From Bacillota bacterium (GTDB lineage Bacteria > Bacillota > Clostridia > Oscillospirales > Acutalibacteraceae): a stretch of 64,000 nt of DNA. The position numbers and the translations under genes are program-made. The DNA is taken from positions 1-64,000 of the forward strand of contig JAEWDK010000006.1 in assembly GCA_023390175.1 (NCBI GenBank), given 5' to 3'. This document shows, in pieces, positions 26,803 through 34,159 of this stretch (positions are counted from its first letter, which is position 1; each line of letters opens with the position of its first letter). The notes beneath the pieces are model-generated. The model was not told the origin of the DNA. It searched no databases and worked only from the letters and a program-made list of their open reading frames with translations.

Positions 26803-26914
26803 CAAAATATCAGCCTGATTTTATGAAAATACGGCTATATTAATTCACACAAAAGCTTACAGTTCGTTTGAATGCATGCACAAAAATCCTCGCCATAAAA
26901 TAGCGGGGATAGCC
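26795..26914 (-). promoter_or_regulatory. Alternative base-pairing elements of the aromatic leader
   Basis: The transcript contains a segment AUAGCCGU just past the leader stop. Its AUAGCC (26838-26833) can pair with GGCUAU (26914-26909) inside codons 14-15 of the leader ORF. Its AGCCGU (26836-26831) can instead pair with ACGG-AG-CU (26802-26795; 6 bp, 2-base bulge), which is the left arm of the terminator. The two pairings exclude each other, as an attenuator needs. A further hairpin (26910-26887) lies within the ORF. These are hand-made pairings; energies were not computed. Confidence 0.5.
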
Positions 26915-26953
26915 AAAGCCTGTAAATCGTGTTGTGTATGAAAACAAACCCAT
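26840..26953 (-). CDS. Phe/Tyr-rich leader peptide of the aromatic operon
   Basis: A 37-codon ORF with ATG at 26951-26953 and a strong SD, AAGGAG, 7 bases upstream. Of 37 residues 7 are Phe and 3 are Tyr, with the densest run RFTGFGYPRYF in the middle. No Trp is present. It starts about 26 bases after the predicted transcription start and ends about 40 bases before the terminator stem. Ten codons for the two end products of the operon, a good SD, and a terminator with an alternative fold all fit ribosome-mediated attenuation. The peptide itself probably has no function. Confidence 0.75.
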   Translation of the reverse strand: MGLFSYTTRFTGFGYPRYFMARIFVHAFKRTVSFCVN

Positions 26954-26985
26954 TGTAAAACTCCTTTACCCTAACCTTACTGTGT

Positions 26986-27014
26986 ATCATAATACAGAAT
27001 AATTGTTGTGTCAA
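26986..27014 (-). promoter_or_regulatory. Promoter of the aromatic amino acid operon
   Basis: On the minus strand TTGACA (27014-27009), a 17-base spacer and TATGAT (26991-26986) form a near-consensus sigma-A promoter. Transcription would start near 26979, giving a leader of about 250 bases before aroF. It is divergent from the promoter of the PAS-GGDEF gene. Confidence 0.85.
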
Positions 27015-27080
27015 GTCCGGCAGAAATTATTTTCGAATTCAACAATTACAACAAAAATGTGACCACATTCCATGATTTTC

Positions 27081-27109
27081 TTGACTATTTTATCGGATTT
27101 TGTTATAAT
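27081..27109 (+). promoter_or_regulatory. Promoter of the diguanylate cyclase gene
   Basis: TTGACT (27081-27086), 17 bases, TATAAT (27104-27109). The predicted mRNA begins with a small hairpin, GTTGGT-GAA-ACCGAC (27123-27137), before the SD AAGGGG. Confidence 0.82.
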
Positions 27110-27163
27110 CGTAGCGCCTTAAGTTGGTGAAACCGACCCGGCGAAAAGAAAAGGGGCGATGAA

Positions 27164-28516
27164 ATGCACAACATTATTGTCAATCAGCTGAATCTTGAAA
27201 AAATTATCGACCATCTTGACGGAAGTATTCTTTGCTGTAAAAATGATTGTACGTTGACAATTGTGTATGCAAGCGCCTATTTTTATAAAACACTTGGCTA
27301 TGAAGTCGGTGAAGTAACCGCGATGCTCGACGGCCCCAACAGCATACTTTGCAAAGATATTCCGGTTGACTGGCACGAGCTTGGAGCCAAAATCAGGCAA
27401 AACGGCTTCGTTGAGCAGGAATTTAAGCTGATGAAGAAGGACGGCCACCATATTTGGGCCTGCTGCCGAATGCGGTTTATGACGGGGGAAAACGGGGAAG
27501 AGTACTTTTGCGGGATCCTGTTTGATATTACACAGGAACGGCGCTTCCGCAAACAGGAAGAGGAGCGGATGGAGGTTATCCGAAAAGCAAAAAGTGAGCT
27601 GGCTGCCAGTGAAAAGCGCTACCGTATTATTATGGAGCAGGCTGCCGACCCGATTTTTGATTACAACCTGAAAACCCGTCAGGTTTATTGCTCCCCGTCT
27701 TTTCAGGAAAAATTCCACCTTGACGTTGTCGGGGGACGCTTCTTTGAAAAATTACGCAATTCCGATTTTATTTTTGAAGAAGACAGGGAACGGGCGCTGC
27801 GGGATGCTACCGATGCACTCGACGGGCGCAGTACGCAGATTGGGGAATACCGTATTAAAAGCTCCGACAGCCGTTATTGCTGGTACCGGGTGCGCAGCAC
27901 GGTGATTCCCGGCGAGGATGGAGTTGCAGTTCGGATTATTATATTCTTTACCGACATTGACAAGCAGAAAAAAGAAACGATGCGGTTGAGGGAAAGGGCG
28001 GAGCATGACCTTTTAACCGGTCTGTACAACCATGTGACCACCTCCAGCCTGATTGACAAGGCGATTATGAAAAGCGAAAGCGGAAGCCGCCATGCGCTGT
28101 TTGTGGTTGATATTGATAATTTTAAACAGATTAACGATCAGCTGGGCCATTTGCTCGGCGACGAGGTAATTGAAGAAATTGCGGAAAAACTGAAGGAACA
28201 GTTCCGTGAAGATGATATTATCGGCAGAATCGGCGGTGATGAATTTGTAGTCTTTCTGCAGAATATTCCATCCGATAAGGTATTGCGCCTGAAGTCAAGA
28301 GTTTTGAACGAACTGTTCCGCAGTACGCATACAAGCGGAAAGATAAGCTGCAGAATTTCGTGCAGCGTCGGCGTTTCCGTTTATCCCACGGACGGTTCAG
28401 ACTATCATGAGCTGTTCCGCAAAGCAGACATTGCAATGTATGCGGCAAAGAACAGCGGAAAAGATGTCTTCCGGCTTTATTCGGGGGAACTGGAGTCCGT
28501 TGCGCATCAAGAATAA
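27164..28516 (+). CDS. PAS-PAS-GGDEF diguanylate cyclase
   Basis: 450 residues; ATG 27164 after AAGGGG. Two PAS sensory domains are visible: residues about 10-130 (ending GILFDITQERR) and about 145-265 (EKRYRIIMEQAADPIFDYN ... IFFTDIDKQKK). A GGDEF domain follows (about 280-440) with an intact active site GGDEF at 357-361 and the product-inhibition site RxxD (REDD, 348-351) exactly five residues before it. It should make cyclic di-GMP in response to a cytosolic signal. There is no transmembrane segment and no EAL or HD-GYP partner in the window. Confidence 0.92.
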   Translation: MHNIIVNQLNLEKIIDHLDGSILCCKNDCTLTIVYASAYFYKTLGYEVGEVTAMLDGPNSILCKDIPVDWHELGAKIRQNGFVEQEFKLMKKDGHHIWACCRMRFMTGENGEEYFCGILFDITQERRFRKQEEERMEVIRKAKSELAASEKRYRIIMEQAADPIFDYNLKTRQVYCSPSFQEKFHLDVVGGRFFEKLRNSDFIFEEDRERALRDATDALDGRSTQIGEYRIKSSDSRYCWYRVRSTVIPGEDGVAVRIIIFFTDIDKQKKETMRLRERAEHDLLTGLYNHVTTSSLIDKAIMKSESGSRHALFVVDIDNFKQINDQLGHLLGDEVIEEIAEKLKEQFREDDIIGRIGGDEFVVFLQNIPSDKVLRLKSRVLNELFRSTHTSGKISCRISCSVGVSVYPTDGSDYHELFRKADIAMYAAKNSGKDVFRLYSGELESVAHQE

Positions 28517-28522
28517 AAAGCT

Positions 28523-28554
28523 CCGCCTATCCTTTTTGGACAGGCGGTTTTTTT
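28523..28554 (+). terminator. Terminator of the GGDEF gene, inside the convergent gene's end
   Basis: CCGCCTATCC (28523-28532) pairs with GGACAGGCGG (28538-28547) with one mismatch, followed by seven T. The stem covers the last codons of the convergent aroE-aroK gene (stop at 28527), so the two genes share these bases. Confidence 0.85.
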
Positions 28555-29885
28555 AATGTTTTCAGTATGGTTTCAGCAACCTGCCCGGCAGCTTCGTCCG
28601 CCGGAACAATCATATCCGCAGCGGCCCGGTAAATGCCGAGCCGTTCGGTGTAAAGCTGCTTCATTACTTCGCCGCGGTTTGGCTTAGCGAGCAGCGGGCG
28701 GGAATTATCATTCTGTAACCGCTTCCCGATTACATCCAGCGCGGCGTCGAGCAGCAGGATTATGCCGTTTTCTTTGAACGCAGCGGTGCTGCCGGGGTGC
28801 ATCAGCGTTCCGCCCCCGGTGGCAATGACCAAATTGTTCTTTTGGCACAGTGCTCTAACTGCTTCCTGCTCCATGCGGCGGAATTCCGACTCCCCGCGCC
28901 GGGCGAAAATCTCCGGTACGGTCATGTTTTCGCTTTGTTCAATAAAAGAGTCCATATCGATAAAATCGCGGCCAGTTATTTCAGCCAGCCTTGTTCCGAC
29001 TGTGGTTTTTCCGCTGCCCATAAAGCCGCAGAGAATCAGATTGCCGAAGCGTTTTTTCATCTCAAAAACCGCGTCTGCGCACAGGCGGTCAATTTCCTCC
29101 GTGCGGAATTTTGCGCCGTACCAAATTTCATGCGCGGCCGCTGCCTGCCACACCAGCATTGCCATGCCGCCGACCGCCCGCACCCCGTTTTTGCGTGCCA
29201 GCTTGATCAGCGCTGTTTCGTTTGGGTTGTACACCGCGTCAAAAACGCATGCGGCCGTTTTAACAACCTCTTCCGCAATGGGGCATTCGCCGGTGTTTGG
29301 GTACATGCCGACCGGCGTTGCGTTCACCAAAAGGTCAATCGGGCCGCTGATCCCGTTCATCGGGCAGCAGTCCGCCCGTGCGCCAGGCACCTTCGCGTTC
29401 AAATCCCGGCAAAGCTGCCAGGCAGCGTCCATGCTGTGTGAACGTGCCGCAACGGTAACCCGGCCGCCGTGCAGCGCCGCTTCAAACGCCAGGGCGCGGG
29501 CTGCTCCGCCCGCACCCAAAACCACGGTACGGCCGTTCAAACCCGCGCCGGCGGCCTGCAGCGCCCTGCAAAAGCCCTCCCCGTCGGTTGTGTAGCCAAC
29601 CAGGCGCCCGTTTTCATTTTTTACGGTATTGACCGAATGAAAAAACGCCGATTTTTCGTTGAGCTCGTCTAAAAAGGGAATAATCGCCTGCTTATGGGGG
29701 ATTGTTATGTTGAATCCGCCAAGGCTCCTCAGTTCCGGCATTTTTTCATTCAGCGCGTCCGGCGGAATGTCGAATACACCGTAACTTCCCGCGTATCCGC
29801 TCAGATTGAAGAGCCGCGCGTGAATAAACGGCGACATGGTGTGTGAGATGGGGTGCCCGATTACTGCAAATTGATTTCCGTTCAT
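28527..29885 (-). CDS. aroE-aroK: Shikimate dehydrogenase/shikimate kinase fusion
   Basis: 452 residues. Residues 1-270 are AroE: VIGHPISHTMSPFIHARLFN (shikimate site), GFNITIPHKQAIIPFLD with the catalytic Lys, and the NADP loop VLGAGGAARALAFEA. From about residue 283 it is AroK: LCGFMGSGKTTVGTRLAE (P-loop), FIDMDSFIEQ, the RRGESEFRRMEQEAV lid region and ATGGGTLMH. There is no stop or frameshift between them. The product would reduce dehydroshikimate and phosphorylate shikimate in sequence. It lies apart from the aromatic operon, beyond the GGDEF gene, and has its own unknown promoter. Confidence 0.94.
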   Translation of the reverse strand: MNGNQFAVIGHPISHTMSPFIHARLFNLSGYAGSYGVFDIPPDALNEKMPELRSLGGFNITIPHKQAIIPFLDELNEKSAFFHSVNTVKNENGRLVGYTTDGEGFCRALQAAGAGLNGRTVVLGAGGAARALAFEAALHGGRVTVAARSHSMDAAWQLCRDLNAKVPGARADCCPMNGISGPIDLLVNATPVGMYPNTGECPIAEEVVKTAACVFDAVYNPNETALIKLARKNGVRAVGGMAMLVWQAAAAHEIWYGAKFRTEEIDRLCADAVFEMKKRFGNLILCGFMGSGKTTVGTRLAEITGRDFIDMDSFIEQSENMTVPEIFARRGESEFRRMEQEAVRALCQKNNLVIATGGGTLMHPGSTAAFKENGIILLLDAALDVIGKRLQNDNSRPLLAKPNRGEVMKQLYTERLGIYRAAADMIVPADEAAGQVAETILKTLKKPPVQKG

Positions 29886-29980
29886 AATTTATCACCATTC
29901 CTTTCTTGTAAAGGCCGGGGAATTGTATGCTTTCGGAATTTGTCGAAATTTCAGGTGCGGGCCGAAAAGCGCAAAACCCG

Positions 29981-30004
29981 GTTTGAAAGAGTTATCCTTC
30001 AAAC
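29981..30004. promoter_or_regulatory. Inverted repeat between aroE-aroK and acpP
   Basis: GTTTGAA (29981-29987) and TTCAAAC (29998-30004) form a perfect 7-bp inverted repeat with a 10-base centre. It lies between two divergent genes and could be an operator for either. Apart from this and the acpP promoter I see nothing in the 323-base gap 29886-30208. Confidence 0.35.
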
Positions 30005-30045
30005 TTTACCTCAAAACAGGAAAATAAAAAATCATCCAAAACGTA

Positions 30046-30074
30046 TTGACAAAGTGAAGGTTTACTAATAATAT
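30046..30074 (+). promoter_or_regulatory. Promoter of acpP
   Basis: A consensus TTGACA (30046-30051), a 17-base spacer and TAATAT (30069-30074). Confidence 0.7.
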
Positions 30075-30208
30075 GTGGTTAGGCAAAAAGTGACGGAGCG
30101 ATTCATATCGTTTTTACTGTGGCAATTGTAGCACATTGTGCGTATTATTGTCCACAACAAACAATAACGTTTCCCGCGCGCCAATTATTCAAGTAAGGAG
30201 GATGAGAC

Positions 30209-30436
30209 ATGGTTTTAGAGAAGGTAAAGGCAATCCTTAGCGAACAGTTTGACGTTGAAGAAGATTCCATCACCGCCGACACCAGTATCGCTGATGATTT
30301 AGGTGCTGATTCCCTAGACGTAGTTGACCTTTTAATGTCAATCGAGGATGAATTTGAAATTGAAGTTCCCGATGAGGAGATTGACAATATCAAAACGGTT
30401 GGCGAACTTGTAAGGTACATTGAGGATAATGTTTAA
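30209..30436 (+). CDS. acpP: Acyl carrier protein
   Basis: 75 residues, strongly acidic; ATG 30209 after AAGGAGGATGA. The phosphopantetheine-attachment motif DLGADSLDVVDLLMSIEDEF is intact. It carries the growing chain in fatty acid synthesis. It is not followed by fab genes; a terminator ends the transcript, so it is a single-gene unit. Confidence 0.95.
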   Translation: MVLEKVKAILSEQFDVEEDSITADTSIADDLGADSLDVVDLLMSIEDEFEIEVPDEEIDNIKTVGELVRYIEDNV

Positions 30437-30451
30437 TCCGCATTCGTCCAT

Positions 30452-30483
30452 AAATCCGCTGTGCGGTGCACAGCGGATTTTTT
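30452..30483 (+). terminator. Terminator of acpP
   Basis: A perfect 13-bp stem (30452-30464 with 30468-30480) around GGT, followed by T to 30483. Confidence 0.9.
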
Positions 30484-30503
30484 ATGTCCGATTATTTTAA
30501 GTT

Positions 30504-30531
30504 AGTACAAAATTTGTTCATATTTTGTACT
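30504..30531. promoter_or_regulatory. 10-bp inverted repeat just upstream of the decarboxylase promoter
   Basis: AGTACAAAAT (30504-30513) and ATTTTGTACT (30522-30531) are perfectly complementary with an 8-base centre. The repeat ends 7 bases before the -35, which is a usual place for an activator site. The regulator is unknown. Confidence 0.5.
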
Positions 30532-30538
30532 TTTTTAC

Positions 30539-30567
30539 TTGAAAAGGGATTTTCTTTCCTATATAAT
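30539..30567 (+). promoter_or_regulatory. Promoter of the decarboxylase beta-subunit gene
   Basis: TTGAAA (30539-30544), a 17-base spacer, TATAAT (30562-30567). It overlaps the ATG at 30539, which rules out that ATG as the translation start. Confidence 0.8.
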
Positions 30568-30616
30568 AACACTGTATCTGTTTTTTGTTTATAAAGAAGA
30601 AGGAGTGTTAAAGTCG

Positions 30617-31756
30617 TTGAGTGAATTCAGCTTTTTAACCGATGGCGTGAAATTTATGCTGGACAATCCGAAAATGCTGATCATGTGGCTGATTGGCGGA
30701 TTGCTGATCTGGCTTGCAATCAAAAAGGATTTTGAACCTGCATTGCTGCTGCCGATGGGATTTGGCGCGATTCTGGTCAACTTGCCGTTGCCCGGTGTAG
30801 TGGGTGACAGCGGCATTGTCCGGTGGCTGTTCCAAAACGGAATCGTCGCTTCCGAAGCATTCCCGCTTTTATTGTTTGTCGGCATTGGCGCCATGATCGA
30901 TTTCGGCCCGCTGCTCAGCAACCCCCGCATGCTTCTGTTCGGCGGTGCGGCGCAGTTCGGCATCTTTTTTACCGTTTGCCTGGCGGTTCTGCTCGGATTC
31001 CCACTCAAGGACGCCATGTCAATCGGCGTGATCGGCGCGGCCGACGGCCCAACCTCCATTCTTGTTTCCCAGGTGCTGAAAAGCAGCTATATGGGCGCAA
31101 TCGCGGTGGCAGCATATTCTTACATGGCATTGGTTCCAATCATACAGCCCGCTGCGATTAAGCTTGTCACCACAAAGCGCGAGCGTATGATCCGTATGCC
31201 TTATAACCCGAAGTCCATTTCTAAAACCACGAAAATCCTGTTTCCAATCATTGTTACGCTGATTGCCGGCTTGATTGCGCCAGACTCTGTTTCCCTGGTT
31301 GGATTTTTAATGTTCGGCAATCTGATTCGTGAATGCGGAAAGCTTGAAAACCTTTCGCAAACCGCGCAGGGCCCGCTTGCCAATCTGATTACGATCTTTT
31401 TGGGCATTACCATCGCGTTTCAAATGCGCGCGGAACAGTTCCTTACGGTGGGAACGCTTATTGTTATGGCGCTGGGCCTGTTCGCTTTTGTGTTTGACAC
31501 AATCGGCGGCGTGGTGTTCGCTAAAATCGTGAATTTATTCCTGCCGCATGATAAAAAGATCAACCCGATGGTCGGCGGCGCCGGCATTTCGGCTTTCCCG
31601 ATGTCCGCCAGAGTCATTCAGAAAATGGCCTTGAAAGAGGACAACCAAAACCATATTTTGATGCATGCGGTCGGCGCCAACGTGGCAGGCCAGATTGGGT
31701 CCGTTGTCGCGGGGGGAATTATTCTTTCTCTCGCCAGAATTTGGGGGATGATGTAA
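30617..31756 (+). CDS. Na+-translocating decarboxylase beta subunit
   Basis: 379 residues from TTG 30617, 11 bases after AAGAAGGAG; the in-frame ATG at 30539 lies inside the promoter. The protein is a polytopic membrane subunit of the OadB/MmdB/GcdB family, which decarboxylates carboxybiotin and pumps Na+ out. Conserved blocks are LAIKKDFEPALLLPMGFGAI, GVIGAADGPTSILVSQVL with the essential Asp, and NPMVGGAGISAFPMSARVIQKM in the last third. No carboxyltransferase or biotin carrier gene is in the window, so the acid (oxaloacetate, methylmalonyl-CoA or glutaconyl-CoA) cannot be assigned. Confidence 0.88.
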   Translation: MSEFSFLTDGVKFMLDNPKMLIMWLIGGLLIWLAIKKDFEPALLLPMGFGAILVNLPLPGVVGDSGIVRWLFQNGIVASEAFPLLLFVGIGAMIDFGPLLSNPRMLLFGGAAQFGIFFTVCLAVLLGFPLKDAMSIGVIGAADGPTSILVSQVLKSSYMGAIAVAAYSYMALVPIIQPAAIKLVTTKRERMIRMPYNPKSISKTTKILFPIIVTLIAGLIAPDSVSLVGFLMFGNLIRECGKLENLSQTAQGPLANLITIFLGITIAFQMRAEQFLTVGTLIVMALGLFAFVFDTIGGVVFAKIVNLFLPHDKKINPMVGGAGISAFPMSARVIQKMALKEDNQNHILMHAVGANVAGQIGSVVAGGIILSLARIWGMM

Positions 31757-31939
31757 ATGTTGAACTGGAATTTACTTACTGCATTTACCAGCCTTTTGGG
31801 CGATGTGCAAGGCGCGGATATTTCAAAATCACTTGAACTCATGGGCAAAGGGATGCTCGGAATATTCATCGTCATGCTGCTGATTTATCTTGTTATTGCC
31901 ATACTGAATAAAACGACCCGGGACAAAAAAGAAAAATGA
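31757..31939 (+). CDS. OadG-like small membrane subunit
   Basis: 60 residues, starting on the base after the beta-subunit stop. One transmembrane helix (GMLGIFIVMLLIYLVIAIL) is followed by a short charged tail (NKTTRDKKEK). The shape matches the gamma chain of Na+-pumping decarboxylases, which holds the complex together. The classical OadG is longer and Pro-rich in its tail; this is a minimal form. Immediate coupling to the beta gene is the main support. Confidence 0.7.
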   Translation: MLNWNLLTAFTSLLGDVQGADISKSLELMGKGMLGIFIVMLLIYLVIAILNKTTRDKKEK

Positions 31940-31945
31940 TAAATT

Positions 31946-32090
31946 CTCGCGCTGCTGCAATGGCTTTTTATGAGCGGTACAGCTTTTCGTATGGGGAGAA
32001 AAGGTAAAACTGTGTTTAAAAGAAATCCCCGGTGCCCTCTCGGAGGGAACCGGGGGTTAGCTGTACTTTTGCAGCGGCGGGAGTTTGCTC
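31946..32090 (+). ncRNA. Structured 5' leader of proS, class unknown
   Basis: Nested helices can be drawn by hand. P1 is 31946-31959 with 32070-32083 (14 positions, one G-G mismatch, one G-U). P2 is GTACAGCT (31977-31984) with AGCTGTAC (32059-32066), perfect. A GC-rich hairpin lies at 32027-32055 (CCCCGGT and CCCTC with GAGGG and ACCGGGG). The end of P1, GGGAG, can instead form GGGAG-TTTG-CTCCC (about 32079-32092), giving two exclusive states. No T-box consensus is present and no T-run follows. It lies 38 bases before proS. It could be a cis-regulator or a processed small RNA; I do not recognise the class. Confidence 0.5.
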
Positions 32091-32127
32091 CCATATACAA
32101 CTAATTTAGAATCGAGGGAACCTTAGA

Positions 32128-33564
32128 ATGGCGGATCAGAAAAAAATGGTAGAGGCGATTACTCCCATGGAGGAAGACTTTGCCAAATGGTACACCGATA
32201 TTGTGAAAAAAGCAGAATTAATGGATTACACCAGCGTGCGCGGCTGCATGGTTATTGAACCGTACGGCTGGGCTATTTGGGAAAATATCCAGCATATTCT
32301 CGACACCCGCTTCAAAGAGCTTGGCCACGAAAATGTTTCCATGCCGATGTTCATTCCCGAAAGCCTGCTCAATAAAGAAAAAGACCATGTGCAAGGCTTT
32401 GCGCCGGAAGTGGCCTGGGTTACTATGGGCGGAAATGAAAAGCTTCAGGAAAAAATGTGTGTACGGCCCACCTCGGAAACACTGTTTTGCGACCATTACG
32501 CAAAAGTGATTCAGTCGTGGCGCGACCTGCCGAAACTGTACAACCAATGGTGCTCCGTTGTCCGCTGGGAAAAGACGACCCGCCCATTCCTGCGCTCGGT
32601 TGAATTCCACTGGCAGGAAGGCCACACCATGCATGAAACGCCGGAAGAGGCAAAAGCGGAAACCGAGCAGATGCTGAAGGTTTACGCCGATTTTTGCGAA
32701 AATCAGCTTGCCATCCCTGTTATTAAGGGCCGCAAGACCGAAAAAGAAAAATTCGCGGGCGCCGAAGCCACCTATACCATCGAAGCGATGATGCATGACG
32801 GCAAGGCTTTGCAGTCGGGCACCAGCCACTATTTTGGGGATGGCTTTGCCAAAGCGTTCAATGTTACCTTCCAGGGCAGGGATAATTCCCTCTGCCACCC
32901 GTATCAGACCTCCTGGGGCATGAGCACCCGGATCATCGGCGGTATTATTATGACGCACGGCGACAATAACGGTCTTGTTCTTCCGCCCGCCATCGCGCCG
33001 ATTCAGGTCATTATCCTGCCAATCGCGCAGCATAAGCCGGGCGTGCTCGAAAAAGCCCGTGAGCTGCAGGAAAGGCTGAAGAAGAACTTCCGCGTCAAAG
33101 TGGATGATTCCGATCAATCGCCGGGCTGGAAATTCGCCCAGTACGAAATGAAGGGTGTTCCGCTCCGGCTGGAAATCGGCCCGAAGGATATCGAGAAGGG
33201 TCAGTGTGTTCTTGTGCGCCGCAATGACCGCGAAAAAGTCTTTGTACCGCTGGATGAACTCGAAAGCGCAATCACCGAGCAGCTGGAGGCGGTTCGCAAG
33301 GGCATTTATGACAAAGCGCTTGCCCGCCGCGAAAGCATGACCTATGCTGCGGCAAACATGGAAGAATTAAAAGAAATTGCAGACAATAAGCCCGGCTTCA
33401 TCAAAGCCATGTGGTGTGGCGATGACGCCTGTGAAGAAAAGCTCAAGGAGGTTGCCGGCGTTTCTTCCCGCTGCATGCCGTTTGAACAGGAACACATCGG
33501 CGATACCTGTGTCTGCTGCGGAAAGCCCGCCAAATCGATGGTTTACTGGGGCAAAGCTTACTAA
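32128..33564 (+). CDS. proS: Prolyl-tRNA synthetase, archaeal/eukaryotic type
   Basis: 478 residues; ATG 32128 after GAGGGAA. It is a class II synthetase of the short form without the bacterial editing insertion. Seen are YGWAIWENIQ, FRPTSET-like VRPTSETLFCDHYAK (motif 2 region), QWCSVVRWEKTTRPFLRSVEFHWQEGHTMH, HYFGDGFAKAFNV and SWGMSTRIIGGIIMTHGD (motif 3). The C-terminal domain has CGDDACEEKLKEVAG and CVCCGKPAKSMVYWGKAY, a zinc-binding end typical of this type. It charges tRNA-Pro. Confidence 0.95.
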   Translation: MADQKKMVEAITPMEEDFAKWYTDIVKKAELMDYTSVRGCMVIEPYGWAIWENIQHILDTRFKELGHENVSMPMFIPESLLNKEKDHVQGFAPEVAWVTMGGNEKLQEKMCVRPTSETLFCDHYAKVIQSWRDLPKLYNQWCSVVRWEKTTRPFLRSVEFHWQEGHTMHETPEEAKAETEQMLKVYADFCENQLAIPVIKGRKTEKEKFAGAEATYTIEAMMHDGKALQSGTSHYFGDGFAKAFNVTFQGRDNSLCHPYQTSWGMSTRIIGGIIMTHGDNNGLVLPPAIAPIQVIILPIAQHKPGVLEKARELQERLKKNFRVKVDDSDQSPGWKFAQYEMKGVPLRLEIGPKDIEKGQCVLVRRNDREKVFVPLDELESAITEQLEAVRKGIYDKALARRESMTYAAANMEELKEIADNKPGFIKAMWCGDDACEEKLKEVAGVSSRCMPFEQEHIGDTCVCCGKPAKSMVYWGKAY

Positions 33565-33581
33565 TCATAATATAGTTGACT

Positions 33582-33611
33582 GCCGCGGGGATTTTTTCCC
33601 GCGGCTTTTTT
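33582..33611 (+). terminator. Terminator of proS
   Basis: GCCGCGGG (33582-33589) pairs with CCCGCGGC (33598-33605), followed by six T. Confidence 0.9.
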
Positions 33612-33673
33612 ATATAAATTGTAACCTTTTTCTTTTTTCAATCGTTTTAACAGTGAAAGGGGTTGGTTCCGTG

Positions 33674-34159
33674 ATGAACATATCGCAGACTGCGGCGGAT
33701 GATTTATCTGTAAAATATGATTTATACGGCAATATGCTATTTAAACTTTGCATGGTTATCCTTTGTAACAGGGAGGACGCGGAAGATGTTGTGCAGGACA
33801 CCTTTGCAAAGTACCTTCAGAAAAAACCGGATTTCCAAAGCAAAGAACACGAAAAGGCATGGTTTATCCGAGTAGCCACCAATGGCAGCCGTGACAAGAG
33901 GCGCTGCTCCTTTTTTAAAAAAAGAGCCAGCCTTGATGAAATTGAGGATTACGCCGCAACACCGGAACAATCCCAAGTACTCGAACAGCTCATGTCTTTG
34001 CCGCTCCACTATAAAACAGTGCTTCATCTTCACTATATAGAAGGATATAAGGTGAAGGAAATTGCGGATATACTGGGAATGAAGGAAAGTGCGGCGAAAG
34101 TGGCGCTGTACCGTGGCAGAGAAATGCTGAAGCTTGAATTGAGAAAGGAGCTTGCATGA
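33674..34159 (+). CDS. ECF-type sigma-70 family factor
   Basis: 161 residues from ATG 33674 (a GTG at 33671 is equally possible; SD AAAGGGG at 33656-33662). Region 2 is visible in YGNMLFKLCMVILCNREDAEDVVQDTFAKYL and KAWFIRVATNGSRDKRRCSFF. Region 4 is visible in LPLHYKTVLHLHYIEGYKVKEIADILGMKESAAKVALYRGREML. There is no region 1 or 3. Such factors direct RNA polymerase to a small stress or envelope regulon, normally under a membrane anti-sigma encoded next to them. The stop codon overlaps the start of the LCP gene, so the two are translationally coupled. Confidence 0.88.
   Translation: MNISQTAADDLSVKYDLYGNMLFKLCMVILCNREDAEDVVQDTFAKYLQKKPDFQSKEHEKAWFIRVATNGSRDKRRCSFFKKRASLDEIEDYAATPEQSQVLEQLMSLPLHYKTVLHLHYIEGYKVKEIADILGMKESAAKVALYRGREMLKLELRKELA

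Noticed and set aside
28762..29595. 277-codon plus-strand frame opposite aroE-aroK
   Set aside because: Composition and the lack of an SD mark it as a shadow of the fusion gene.
30539..30616. N-terminal extension of the decarboxylase beta subunit from ATG 30539
   Set aside because: The TTGAAA/TATAAT promoter covers 30539-30567, so this ATG would not be transcribed. TTG 30617 has an SD and matches the family start.
31946..32090. 6S RNA or signal recognition particle RNA
   Set aside because: The rod-like pairing recalls 6S, but there is no large central bubble, and the conserved SRP tetraloop region is missing.
31946..32127. T-box upstream of proS
   Set aside because: No AGGGTGGNACCGCG-like sequence, no specifier stem and no terminator with a T-run were found.
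33377..33673. Long N-terminal extension of the sigma factor overlapping proS
   Set aside because: It overlaps proS and its terminator and has no sigma-factor similarity. The SD at 33656 supports the short form.
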